Origin: SpSt-398 sp041752235
GTDB lineage: Bacteria; Bacteroidota; Bacteroidia; Chitinophagales; Chitinophagaceae
Direction of reading: 5' to 3'
Assembly: GCA_041752235.1 (NCBI GenBank)
Contig: JBGSHM010000002.1
Coordinates: forward strand, 124,001 to 188,000
Length of the DNA: 64,000 nt
Shown piece after piece: positions 17,187-25,212 of this stretch (the first letter of the stretch is position 1; every line of letters begins with the position of its first letter). A program made the position numbers and the translations under genes. Under the pieces are notes generated by a model. It made no database searches. It saw only the letters and a list, made by a program, of their open reading frames with translations, and was not told the DNA's origin.

Positions 17187-17744
17187 TTATTGGGGAAGGA
17201 CCACATGATCGATCACATGGATCACTCCGTTCTTTTGATAAACATCCTTAATGGTCACGGTAGCCATCCCGCCTTTCTCATCTTTTAATACCACGTTCTT
17301 TCCTTCCATCATGGCCCAGAGTTTTCCACCAGCTACTGTGGTCAATTCTGTTTTTCCATTGCCTTCTTTGATGCGACGCACGAGTTCTTTTGCATCGATC
17401 TTTCCGGAAACAACATGATAGGTAAGTACCTTGGTCAATGTTGCTTTATTCTTTGGTTTCAACAGGGTCTCCACCGTACCCTTCGGCAACAGGTCGAAGG
17501 CGGCATTGGTAGGAGCAAATACGGTAAATGGTCCATCGGATTGGAGGGTCTCCACCAAGCCTGCCGCTTTTACAGCAGCCACCAGCGTGGTATGGTCTTT
17601 TGAATTGACCGCATTCTCCACAATGTTTTTCGAAGGATACATGGGGGCGCCACCTACTTCAACCGTGTTCTCTTTCTGGGCCTGTGATTGAATAAAGAAC
17701 AAAGACGCCATGAACAATAAAGCTGACTGTTTGATCCGTTTCAT
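17187..17744 (-). CDS. Fasciclin-domain secreted protein
   Basis: A single fasciclin (FAS1) domain protein with a signal peptide (MKRIKQSALLFMASLFFIQSQA). FAS1 hallmarks are TTLVAAVKAAGLVETLQ, the H1-like segment GPFTVFAPTNAAFDLLP and the H2-like segment LTYHVVSGKI, ending in GVIHVIDHVVLPQ. FAS1 proteins are usually extracellular or surface adhesion modules. The open frame extends to 17873, but that start would overlap the divergent EVE gene and put the signal peptide inside, so Met at 17744 is chosen (185 residues). Confidence 0.9.
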   Translation of the reverse strand: MKRIKQSALLFMASLFFIQSQAQKENTVEVGGAPMYPSKNIVENAVNSKDHTTLVAAVKAAGLVETLQSDGPFTVFAPTNAAFDLLPKGTVETLLKPKNKATLTKVLTYHVVSGKIDAKELVRRIKEGNGKTELTTVAGGKLWAMMEGKNVVLKDEKGGMATVTIKDVYQKNGVIHVIDHVVLPQ

Positions 17745-17871
17745 AGTTTTTTTGAGGTTTGGTGAAACAATTTGAAATAGATACGCAAGTGGAGAAAGAT
17801 TGGATTGGCAGATAAAAAGAAATTTTATTTTCGTGCTGAATTTGTAACAATTCGTAACCAAAGCATCAACC

Positions 17872-18276
17872 ATGTACTGGCTTGTTAAATCAGAACCGTT
17901 TAAGTATTCCTGGGATCAGTTTGAAAAGGATAAACAAACCTTATGGGATGGTGTACGCAATTATGCGGCCCGTAATAATCTGAGATCGATGAAAGAAGGG
18001 GAGGAGGTGTTTTTTTATCACAGCAATGAAGGTCTCGAAATCGTGGGCATTGCAAAAGTGGCTAAAGAATCTTTTCAGGACCCTACTACAGACGAAGAGG
18101 CCTGGGTCGCCGTAGACCTCAAAGCCTATAAAAAATTAAAAAAGCCGGTAACGCTGGATACCATTAAAAAAGATAAAAGATTGGCCAACATGGCGCTGAT
18201 CCGATTAGGCCGTCTATCCGTTCAACCCGTCACCGAAGAAGAATACAAGATCATTCTCGAACTTGCAGGAATGTAA
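17872..18276 (+). CDS. EVE-domain protein
   Basis: A 134-residue stand-alone EVE domain (PUA-like fold). N-terminal MYWLVKSEPFKYSWDQF and the WDGVRNYAARNNLRSM segment are characteristic, followed by EEVFFYHSNEGLEIVGIAKV. EVE domains are known or predicted to bind modified bases in DNA or RNA. No restriction or defence genes are near, so a housekeeping RNA role is as likely as defence. The 3' side carries the large palindromic stem-loop at 18292-18360. Confidence 0.92.
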   Translation: MYWLVKSEPFKYSWDQFEKDKQTLWDGVRNYAARNNLRSMKEGEEVFFYHSNEGLEIVGIAKVAKESFQDPTTDEEAWVAVDLKAYKKLKKPVTLDTIKKDKRLANMALIRLGRLSVQPVTEEEYKIILELAGM

Positions 18277-18291
18277 CAACATTTTTTCTTT

Positions 18292-18360
18292 GCGTTCCTT
18301 GGCGCCCTCGCGTCTCTGCGGTAAAATCTACCGCAAAGTCACAAGGGCGCTATGGAACGC
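18292..18360. repeat. Three-stem palindromic intergenic repeat of the TTTGCGT/CTGCGGT type
   Basis: Nested perfect stems are GCGTTCC (18292-18298) with GGAACGC (18354-18360); GCGCCCT (18302-18308) with AGGGCGC (18344-18350); and GCGGTA (18318-18323) with TACCGC (18329-18334). The internal loops are symmetric at 3+3 and 9+9 bases, and the apical loop is AAATC. The left arm reads in 7-base units (CTTTGCG, TTCCTTG, GCGCCCT, CGCGTCT, CTGCGGT). I recall similar CTTTGCG...CTGCGGT intergenic sequences from many bacterial genomes. It lies between two same-strand genes, EVE and sir2. Confidence 0.8.
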
Positions 18361-18447
18361 TTTGAATGAATACACATTGGCATAAAACATTGCTTATTGC
18401 TATTTTTTCTCTTCGCAGCGGTTAAGTTTTCCTCCTAATTTTTGGGC

Positions 18448-19134
18448 ATGAAAAAATTAGTAGTGCTAACAGGTGCAGGAGTCAGTGCGGAAAGTGGCTT
18501 GAAAACCTTTCGCGACAGCGATGGCTTGTGGGAAGGATTCCGGGTAGAAGACGTGGCCACTTTTCAAGCCTGGCGAAAAGATCCGGAACTGGTACTTGAA
18601 TTCTATAACGTACGGAGAAAAGGAGTACTTGAAGCGAAACCAAATGCCGCGCATATAGGACTGGCCGAACTGGAAAAAGATTTTGACGTAACCATCATTA
18701 CACAAAACATTGATGACCTTCATGAAAGGGCCGGGTCCACACGAGTATTACACCTTCACGGGGAGATTCTGAAAATGCGCAGTGAATCCGATGCAAAACT
18801 GATCTACCCCATTACAGGAGATATACAGCTTGGAGATACAGCAGAAGATGGAGCACAACTCAGGCCACATATCGTTTGGTTTGGCGAATCGGTCCCTATG
18901 ATGGATGCCGCCGTTCCCCTGGTTCGGGCAGCGGATATCTTTGTGGTGGTTGGCACTTCACTTGTGGTTTATCCTGCAGCAGGACTGGTAGATTTTGCGC
19001 AACCTGCCATCCCTAAATTCATTATTGATAAAAGAATTCCCTACACTTCCCGCCAACAAAACCTGACGACCATTGAAAAGCCGGCAACGGAAGGGGTCTC
19101 AGATTTGATAAAAGTTTTAAAGGACAAAAGTTAA
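18448..19134 (+). CDS. cobB: Sir2-family NAD-dependent protein deacylase, zinc-cysteine-free
   Basis: A sirtuin of 228 residues with GAGVSAESGLKTFRD (from Gly9), TQNIDDLHERAG (about 85-96) and the catalytic His104 in VLHLHGE. It removes acyl groups from lysine using NAD+. The usual four-cysteine zinc module after the catalytic His is absent: residues following HGE read ILKMRSESDAKLIY with no cysteines. The WFGESVP segment typical of class III sirtuins is present. I recall such zinc-less forms from other Bacteroidota. The ATG at 18448 is preferred to an upstream TTG. Its TAA stop sits in a heptad run shared with the convergent gene. Confidence 0.9.
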   Translation: MKKLVVLTGAGVSAESGLKTFRDSDGLWEGFRVEDVATFQAWRKDPELVLEFYNVRRKGVLEAKPNAAHIGLAELEKDFDVTIITQNIDDLHERAGSTRVLHLHGEILKMRSESDAKLIYPITGDIQLGDTAEDGAQLRPHIVWFGESVPMMDAAVPLVRAADIFVVVGTSLVVYPAAGLVDFAQPAIPKFIIDKRIPYTSRQQNLTTIEKPATEGVSDLIKVLKDKS

Positions 19135-19152
19135 CCGCTAATGGCTAATAGC
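19131..19152. repeat. GCTAATG-type heptad run at a convergent stop pair
   Basis: Units GTTAACC, GCTAATG and GCTAATA are followed by GC in 7-base register (start 19130-19131). The sir2 TAA (19132-19134) and the saccharopine dehydrogenase TAG (19140-19138, minus strand) are both inside. There is no strong inverted partner, so this looks like a half element of the family seen at 28532-28568. Confidence 0.6.
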
Positions 19153-20421
19153 TTCTTGTCTTTCCTCAAAACAAATTCCCTCCCTCTCCAATTCATTGAG
19201 GACAGGCAAATAAATATTCGGTTCAGTGGGGATCTTTAGTCCTCTTGACCGGATGGTTCCATTAAGAATGAACTTGGCCGCGATTCCTAATGGTAGTCCT
19301 ACTGTTTTTGCCATGGCGGTACGCAGATTGTCCTTGCCTTTCACGACCAGGTGGCTGGTCAACTGATAGGGCTTGTTATTAATTTCATAGTCCAGTTCAT
19401 GAACCATGACGATCATATCCTTATCTGCAGGAGAGAGAATAAGTTTTTGCTCAGCCAACTCCTGAAGGATCGTGGCTGAATCACGTGCAGGAGGTTCGAT
19501 CTTCCGGTCATCAAACAATCCCAGGAAGGAGTAGGCATCAAAATGCCTTTCTTTTTGTGCCTTGCTTAAACCAGATGACCAATTTTTATAGGATGTCCCA
19601 GGCTCTACCTTATCCAAAACACTTGTCAACCCGGCTGCCACAATTCCCTGCCATGCTTCACAAAAAGATTTATAGCGAAGCGTTGTACGAATAAAGGTAT
19701 GTGCCTCTTCCAGGTGGTAGAGTGGGATATAGGCAAGGGAATCGCGATTGGCATACCAGGCTAGGGCAGGAAGCCCTGGTACGGAGATAGCCGGACAGGA
19801 TTCAAAAATCTGAGTATAAGGCTTTCGGGTTTCCTGGTTATTCTCTTTATAAACGGCCCCTGCTGATCCCGCCATGATGATGTTGCGTGGGTTCCAACTG
19901 ATCTTATAATGCCAGGGGTTATTATCGCTTTCCGGCGCCACGAGTCCCCCACAATGGGAAAGGAAACGGTTGACCTTACCTTCTCTGGCATGAATTTCAT
20001 CAATGATCTTCATCGCACTCATGTGGTCTATACCGGGATCCAAACCCATTTCACATAAAAACAGCAACCCTTTTTGTTCAATGACATCGGCTAAATGATG
20101 GATCGATTCATCCACATAGGAAGCCGTAAGTAAATGTTTCCCCAATTCCAAACAACTCATTGCCGCCAATTGATGCAAAGTGGGAGGGAGCAGGGAAATA
20201 ACAATATCTGATGCCGCAATAAACTTGTTTCTTTCTTCCGTCTGCTGAATGTCGATTGCAATCGCCTTACCATGAGGAGAACCCCCTAATTTGCTTTTGG
20301 CGGCCTCCAGGTTCATATCCCCAAGGGTAAGGAACCAATTTTCCTGAGGTGCATTTTCTAAAAGATAATCAATCAAGACCGTAGCTGACTTTCCGGCACC
20401 CAACAACAATATCTGATGCAT
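19138..20421 (-). CDS. Saccharopine dehydrogenase family protein (LYS9-like)
   Basis: A 427-residue member of the saccharopine dehydrogenase (NADP, glutamate-forming) family. It has an N-terminal Rossmann motif MHQILLLGAGKSATVLIDYLL, the ISLLPPTLHQLAA segment near residue 76, LCEMGLDPGIDHMSA near 117, and a C-terminal substrate domain. Members act in lysine degradation or in polyamine/carboxynorspermidine chemistry; the substrate here is not certain. The protein ends in EAISH, and those last codons and the stop come from the TTAGCCATTAG-type heptad repeat. Confidence 0.88.
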   Translation of the reverse strand: MHQILLLGAGKSATVLIDYLLENAPQENWFLTLGDMNLEAAKSKLGGSPHGKAIAIDIQQTEERNKFIAASDIVISLLPPTLHQLAAMSCLELGKHLLTASYVDESIHHLADVIEQKGLLFLCEMGLDPGIDHMSAMKIIDEIHAREGKVNRFLSHCGGLVAPESDNNPWHYKISWNPRNIIMAGSAGAVYKENNQETRKPYTQIFESCPAISVPGLPALAWYANRDSLAYIPLYHLEEAHTFIRTTLRYKSFCEAWQGIVAAGLTSVLDKVEPGTSYKNWSSGLSKAQKERHFDAYSFLGLFDDRKIEPPARDSATILQELAEQKLILSPADKDMIVMVHELDYEINNKPYQLTSHLVVKGKDNLRTAMAKTVGLPLGIAAKFILNGTIRSRGLKIPTEPNIYLPVLNELEREGICFEERQEAISH

Positions 20422-20476
20422 GTAATAAATTTATTCTGGTCCAAAGATTGTACTAATTTTATAAAAATCTTGGTAT

Positions 20477-21055
20477 ATGAAAAGAATTCTGATCCTCGGA
20501 CTTTTATTCGCCGGAATAAGTGCTTCCTCCCAATCCCTGCATTTTGGATTAAAGGGCGGCGCCAACATCACCAATTTCACCGGAGGTGATTTCGGAACAA
20601 TCAAGAACAAAGCCATTGTAGCCTTTCATGGCGGTGGTTATCTTAATATTCAATTTGCCGGTCTGTCGGTACAACCCGAAGTGTTGATCTCTTCCCAGGG
20701 TTCTAAATTAGAGGACGCTGGTAACACGGAAACCTGGAAGGCCACCTATATTGCCGTTCCGGTAATGTTGAAATTTAAACCATCAGGAAATTTTTACCTG
20801 GAGGCTGGCCCGCAGGTCTCTTTTAAAATCAGTGAAGATATAGGCAATCAAACCTTCAATGAATTTGCCAAGGATCTTGACCTCTCTATTGGTGCAGGAT
20901 TAGGTATTCAGGGAAAATCCGGATTTGGACTGGGTGCACGCTATATGGCCGGATTGTCAAAAGTGGGTGACTTTACCAGTAGTTCTATCGATCCGGATTT
21001 TAAAAACGGGGTATTACAGATCTCGTTGATGATCGGGCTTGGTGGCGGAAAGTAG
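20477..21055 (+). CDS. Small outer-membrane beta-barrel protein (porin family)
   Basis: A 192-residue protein with signal peptide (MKRILILGLLFAGISASSQS) and a predicted eight-strand outer-membrane barrel of the beta-brl_2 type. The mature N-terminus LHFGLKGGANITNF and the repeated aromatic-glycine strands (YLNIQFAGLSVQPEVLISSQG, then GLGARYMAGLSKVGDF) are typical of Bacteroidota small barrels. It ends in a strand-like LQISLMIGLGGGK. Function unknown. It is convergent with the GYF_2 gene, 9 bases between stops. Confidence 0.85.
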   Translation: MKRILILGLLFAGISASSQSLHFGLKGGANITNFTGGDFGTIKNKAIVAFHGGGYLNIQFAGLSVQPEVLISSQGSKLEDAGNTETWKATYIAVPVMLKFKPSGNFYLEAGPQVSFKISEDIGNQTFNEFAKDLDLSIGAGLGIQGKSGFGLGARYMAGLSKVGDFTSSSIDPDFKNGVLQISLMIGLGGGK

Positions 21056-21064
21056 TATCCTCTA

Positions 21065-22378
21065 TCATTCATTCCTTGCCCATTCCTCACTCCATTCGCC
21101 TGAGACAACCTGTTTGATCTTATAACTGACTTTGATCCCACGGTTGTTATCGGGAATCTTGATGGTCATTGTCCCATTTGGGGCAACTGACCGGAAAGTG
21201 ATGGTCTCGGTGGTCAAGGGTAGTTCACTCGGTTTGAGATACGATAATTCGACCAGAACCTGATCCAATACAAAAGAAGAGCGGTTGGAAACTGTTAACT
21301 GAAGATCCTTGATCCCTCCAAATGCAGCCCTTTTATATTCATTGGCGTTGACCGAAACCAACCGCGATAACTCTTCGGAAGAGCGGGGAACACCATCCTT
21401 TTCATCTCTAGTCTTTTTTTCGCGGGTTCCTTCCTCTGATGGAGATGTGGGTATCTGTTCGGAGATTGTTTGATTTTCCTTGTCTTGATCAGGTTCGCCG
21501 GGTGGGGTAGAAGCCTGACTGTTTTTTCCAATCGGTTTCTTGCCTGTTGGGTTCAAAGATGACTCCTGAAAACCTTCTTTTACGTTTTCCTCCAAATTGC
21601 CTGTTTCCAGCGTAACAGCCGGAAATAGTCCGGGTTGTTCTGTTTCCGTTTCGGTCTGTACCGGGCTCACCTGGGTGTTTGCCCCGAAGGGCTCTGGTTG
21701 AGGGGGCTTATTGGTAAGGGTCAGGAAAACCAGCGTTCCAAGTACCCCGACAAAAAATGCGGCCACGGCATACCGGCCGGCATTGTTGAACCGCTTGCGG
21801 CGGCTGAATCGCTCCTTCCGGTCATGCAAGGTCTTTACATACATTTCTTTGATCTCGTCCAGCGACCGCTCCATTTTGGTCTCCATATGAACCACTTCAA
21901 CTTCGGGTTCTTCAGTCTTTTTCAGGGATAAAGATGGAGTGTTCTCTATTTTTGCTTCAGGTAATTCTTCCTCTTTGCGCATTACAACTTCAGTCGTTTT
22001 TTCCACCGGTTTGATCAATGTAACGCGGGTATTCTCCTTCTTGGGCATAACCACCACAATGGTGGAATAGGCGGGTTTCTTTTCGGGTTGGGGTTCTTCT
22101 GTCTTTTCGTTAATGGCTTCCTGTTTCTCCACTACAGGCTCCTTTTTTTCCTGCTGGGATTGCGAAGCGGTTGGGCGTTTAAAAAACCGGTCATAGGGTT
22201 GTTCTTCTACAACGGGGGCGTAGGGCTTTAGCTCAGCGATCTCACTGGGATATCGCCAGGCAGCACTCTTCCCATCGACCCATATCAGATCGTAGGGCTT
22301 TAGTCCAAGGGAAATGATCTCATCCAGCGAATAAGGCCCTATCTCCCTATTGCTGCGAAGCATGCGGTAAGTTGACAT
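21065..22378 (-). CDS. GYF_2-domain single-pass membrane protein
   Basis: Residues 1-60 form a GYF_2 (DUF4339) domain: MSTYRMLRSNREIGPYSLDE, then LKPYDLIWVDGKSAAWRYPSEI. A long low-complexity Glu/Lys/Pro linker follows, then a TM helix at about residues 200-221 (VAAFFVGVLGTLVFLTL), another Pro/Thr/Glu-rich stretch, and a C-terminal beta-rich domain (LQLTVSNRSSFVLDQVLVEL) of about 95 residues. The open frame runs to 22438; Met at 22378 fits the domain start. The role is unknown; a scaffold joining cytoplasm to periplasm is plausible. Confidence 0.82.
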   Translation of the reverse strand: MSTYRMLRSNREIGPYSLDEIISLGLKPYDLIWVDGKSAAWRYPSEIAELKPYAPVVEEQPYDRFFKRPTASQSQQEKKEPVVEKQEAINEKTEEPQPEKKPAYSTIVVVMPKKENTRVTLIKPVEKTTEVVMRKEEELPEAKIENTPSLSLKKTEEPEVEVVHMETKMERSLDEIKEMYVKTLHDRKERFSRRKRFNNAGRYAVAAFFVGVLGTLVFLTLTNKPPQPEPFGANTQVSPVQTETETEQPGLFPAVTLETGNLEENVKEGFQESSLNPTGKKPIGKNSQASTPPGEPDQDKENQTISEQIPTSPSEEGTREKKTRDEKDGVPRSSEELSRLVSVNANEYKRAAFGGIKDLQLTVSNRSSFVLDQVLVELSYLKPSELPLTTETITFRSVAPNGTMTIKIPDNNRGIKVSYKIKQVVSGEWSEEWARNE

Positions 22379-22545
22379 AACCCGTCCAGAGTTTGGTACT
22401 GCGATAAAACTACGAAAAAAACATACCCAATAATGCAAAAGCCTTGTTATAACGGGTATTTGACGGGATTTGCCAGGTCAACACAGGTGGATAAATAAGG
22501 CCTAAAAAACACCTGATTCCGGGTCGGTATTAGGGGCAATTCCGG

Positions 22546-22553
22546 TACATTTG
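22546..22553 (+). promoter_or_regulatory. Putative -7 box for gyrA
   Basis: TACATTTG followed by C, an exact TAnnTTTG match, 43 bases before the gyrA ATG. The -33 box is not clear. Confidence 0.45.
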
Positions 22554-22596
22554 CAGACCGCAAAAAAGCCGAAAAAAAAGCCCTTAATAAGAACGT

Positions 22597-25161
22597 ATGG
22601 ACGAAAGCTTAGTGCCACAGGAAACCAATGATCAGGACCGGATTATCCCGGTCAATATTGAGGAACAGATGAAGACGGCCTATATCGATTATTCGATGTC
22701 GGTCATAGTCGGACGAGCCCTGCCGGATGTCAGGGACGGGTTCAAACCTGTACATCGCAGGATCCTCTTTGCCATGAATGAATTGGGGATCAATTTTAAC
22801 CGCCCTTTTAAGAAATCTGCCCGTATCGTCGGTGAAGTGTTGGGTAAATACCATCCCCACGGGGATACGGCGGTTTATGACGCCATGGTGCGTATGGCCC
22901 AGGATTGGAATATGCGGTACCCCCTGATCGACAAACAGGGAAACTTTGGTACGCAGGATGGAGATGGACCGGCCGCTATGCGTTACACAGAGGCCAGGTT
23001 GAAAAGGCTTTCCGAAAGCCTGTTGGATGACATTGAAAAGGATACAGTTGACTTCCAGTTCAACTTTGATGATACCGAAAAGGAACCCACAGTCCTTCCT
23101 TCACGGATCCCCCAATTATTGATCAATGGCTCCAGTGGTATCGCGGTAGGTATGGCGACCAATATGATGCCCCATAACCTGACCGAAGTGATCGACGGTT
23201 GTATCGCCTATATTGATGACCGGGAGATCACCGTGGAAGGATTGATGCAACATGTCAAAGGCCCTGATTTCCCCACGGGGGGGATCATCTATGGAATGGA
23301 AGGGGTGAAGGCAGCCATGCATTTTGGCCGTGGCCGGGTCGTTCTCCGCGGAAAACTCCATGTCGATACCAAACCTTCAGGCCGCGAACAGGTAGTTATC
23401 ACCGAGGTACCTTACCAGGTTAGCCGTGACACGCTGACTGAAAGAATCGGCGCCCTGGTAAATGAAAAAGTGATCGATGGCATCGCCCACGTAAACAACG
23501 AATCGAACGAAAAAGAAGGCACCCGGATCGTGATCGACCTGAAAAGGGACGCGATCGCCAACGTCATCATCAATCAACTCTATAAACATACCGAGCTCCA
23601 AACAAGCTACGGGATCAATAATGTCGCTCTGGTAAAAGGCCGACCCAGGACACTGAATGTCCGGGATCTCATCTCCGAATTCATTGAGTTCCGTCATGAA
23701 GTAGTGGTTCGCCGAACCAAATACGAATTGGCAGAAGCGGAGAAAAAAGCCCACCTTCTCCAGGGTTACCTTATCGCACTGGATCACCTGGATGAAGTGA
23801 TCGCCATGATACGTGCCTCTTCCACACCGGATATTGCCAAAGAAAACCTGGTCAATGCAGGCTGGGGTCTGGATGAGATACAGGCCAAGGCAATTCTCGA
23901 ACTTCGTCTCCAACGCCTCACCGGCATGGAGCGCGATAAGATCCGGGAAGAATATGATGAATTGATGAAACTGATCGCTTTCCTGAAGGACCTGTTGTCC
24001 GACGAGGCGAAAAGGTTTGATATCATCAAAGCCGAACTCATCGAGATCAAAGATAAATTCGGAGATGAACGCAAAACGGAGATCACCTACCTCGATGATG
24101 AGGTAAAAATAAAGGACCTGATCAAAGAAGAAGATGTTGTGATCACCATTTCCCACCTGGGTTATATCAAGCGCACCCCGGCTGAAGAATACCGGGCCCA
24201 GCGTCGCGGAGGCAGGGGTTCCATTGGAGGTAAAACGCGGGAAGAGGATTTTATCGAACACCTCTTTGTCTGCTCTACCCACCATACCCTGCTCATCTTT
24301 ACGGAAAAAGGGCGTTGTTATTGGTTAAATGTGTATGAGATTCCGGAAGGGGAGAAGACAAGTAAAGGTCGCGCCATTCAAAACCTGGTACAGATCCCAC
24401 AAGATGATAAGGTCCGGGCGGTTATTGATGTAAAAGACCTGAAAGACGAGGAATTTGTGAAAGGCCATGATATAGTGCTTTGCACCCGGAAAGGGATCAT
24501 TAAGAAGACTGAACTGGAAGACTTTAGCCGTCCTCGCCAGACCGGTGTCAACGCCATTACGATTATTGAAGGTGATGAATTGCTGGATGCGAAACTGACC
24601 GATGGCCAGTGCGAAATCATGATGGCGGTAAAGAGCGGTAGGGCCATCCGGTTCCCTGAAGATAAGGTTCGACCCACTGGCCGTGGCGCCATCGGGGTTG
24701 CTGGTATTGACGTGGACGAGGCCGATGATGCCGTTATCGGAATGCTTTGTGTAAATCCCGTCACAGAAGCATCCAAGACAGTATTGGTAGTGAGTGAGCA
24801 GGGATATGGAAAAAGGACAGCCGTGGATGAATATCGGATCACAAATAGGGGAGGAAAAGGGGTAAAAACGATCAACGTAACCGAAAAAACTGGTAAATTG
24901 GTCGGGATACTGGGCGTCAATGATTCGGATGACCTGATGATCACCTGCCGAAGCGGGGTGACCATCCGGATGAAAGTGGCCGACATCAGTGAGCAGGGAA
25001 GAGCCACACAGGGTGTAAAATTGATCCGTCTGGATAATGGCGATGAGATCGCTGCCATCACCCGGATTGATGAGCAACCTGGAGAGGAAAATGGGACAGC
25101 CGGAACCGAGAATCTGACCCCTGACGCAACCCCTGGAAACGAAAATCCATCTGCAGAATGA
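22597..25161 (+). CDS. gyrA: DNA gyrase subunit A
   Basis: The DNA-breaking subunit of gyrase. At 854 residues it is full length. The N-terminal breakage-reunion domain has VGRALPDVRDGFKPVHRRIL near residue 39, the quinolone region GKYHPHGDTAVYDAMVRMAQ, and catalytic Tyr130 in AAMRYTEARL. Thr91 and Asp95 correspond to E. coli Ser83 and Asp87. The C-terminal half is a six-bladed beta-pinwheel of repeated GRAI/GKG motifs, with the GyrA-box QRRGGRGSIGG near 530, which marks it as gyrase rather than ParC. An acidic tail ends the protein. A TPR gene follows after 51 bases. Confidence 0.97.
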   Translation: MDESLVPQETNDQDRIIPVNIEEQMKTAYIDYSMSVIVGRALPDVRDGFKPVHRRILFAMNELGINFNRPFKKSARIVGEVLGKYHPHGDTAVYDAMVRMAQDWNMRYPLIDKQGNFGTQDGDGPAAMRYTEARLKRLSESLLDDIEKDTVDFQFNFDDTEKEPTVLPSRIPQLLINGSSGIAVGMATNMMPHNLTEVIDGCIAYIDDREITVEGLMQHVKGPDFPTGGIIYGMEGVKAAMHFGRGRVVLRGKLHVDTKPSGREQVVITEVPYQVSRDTLTERIGALVNEKVIDGIAHVNNESNEKEGTRIVIDLKRDAIANVIINQLYKHTELQTSYGINNVALVKGRPRTLNVRDLISEFIEFRHEVVVRRTKYELAEAEKKAHLLQGYLIALDHLDEVIAMIRASSTPDIAKENLVNAGWGLDEIQAKAILELRLQRLTGMERDKIREEYDELMKLIAFLKDLLSDEAKRFDIIKAELIEIKDKFGDERKTEITYLDDEVKIKDLIKEEDVVITISHLGYIKRTPAEEYRAQRRGGRGSIGGKTREEDFIEHLFVCSTHHTLLIFTEKGRCYWLNVYEIPEGEKTSKGRAIQNLVQIPQDDKVRAVIDVKDLKDEEFVKGHDIVLCTRKGIIKKTELEDFSRPRQTGVNAITIIEGDELLDAKLTDGQCEIMMAVKSGRAIRFPEDKVRPTGRGAIGVAGIDVDEADDAVIGMLCVNPVTEASKTVLVVSEQGYGKRTAVDEYRITNRGGKGVKTINVTEKTGKLVGILGVNDSDDLMITCRSGVTIRMKVADISEQGRATQGVKLIRLDNGDEIAAITRIDEQPGEENGTAGTENLTPDATPGNENPSAE

Positions 25162-25212
25162 TCAAGTAAGATCAAAAAGGCTTAACCAATCTTTTATTAT
25201 AAACATTCGACA

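Noticed and set aside
17872..18276. EVE-domain gene as part of a defence island
   Set aside because: No restriction, methylase or other defence genes flank it. The neighbours are housekeeping genes.
22861..22881. Thr91 in gyrA as a quinolone-resistance substitution
   Set aside because: Thr at the E. coli Ser83 position occurs naturally in many bacteria and does not by itself indicate resistance. Asp95 is kept.
23377..25175. Several long minus-strand frames
   Set aside because: All are antisense to gyrA, which is intact and well conserved across the region.
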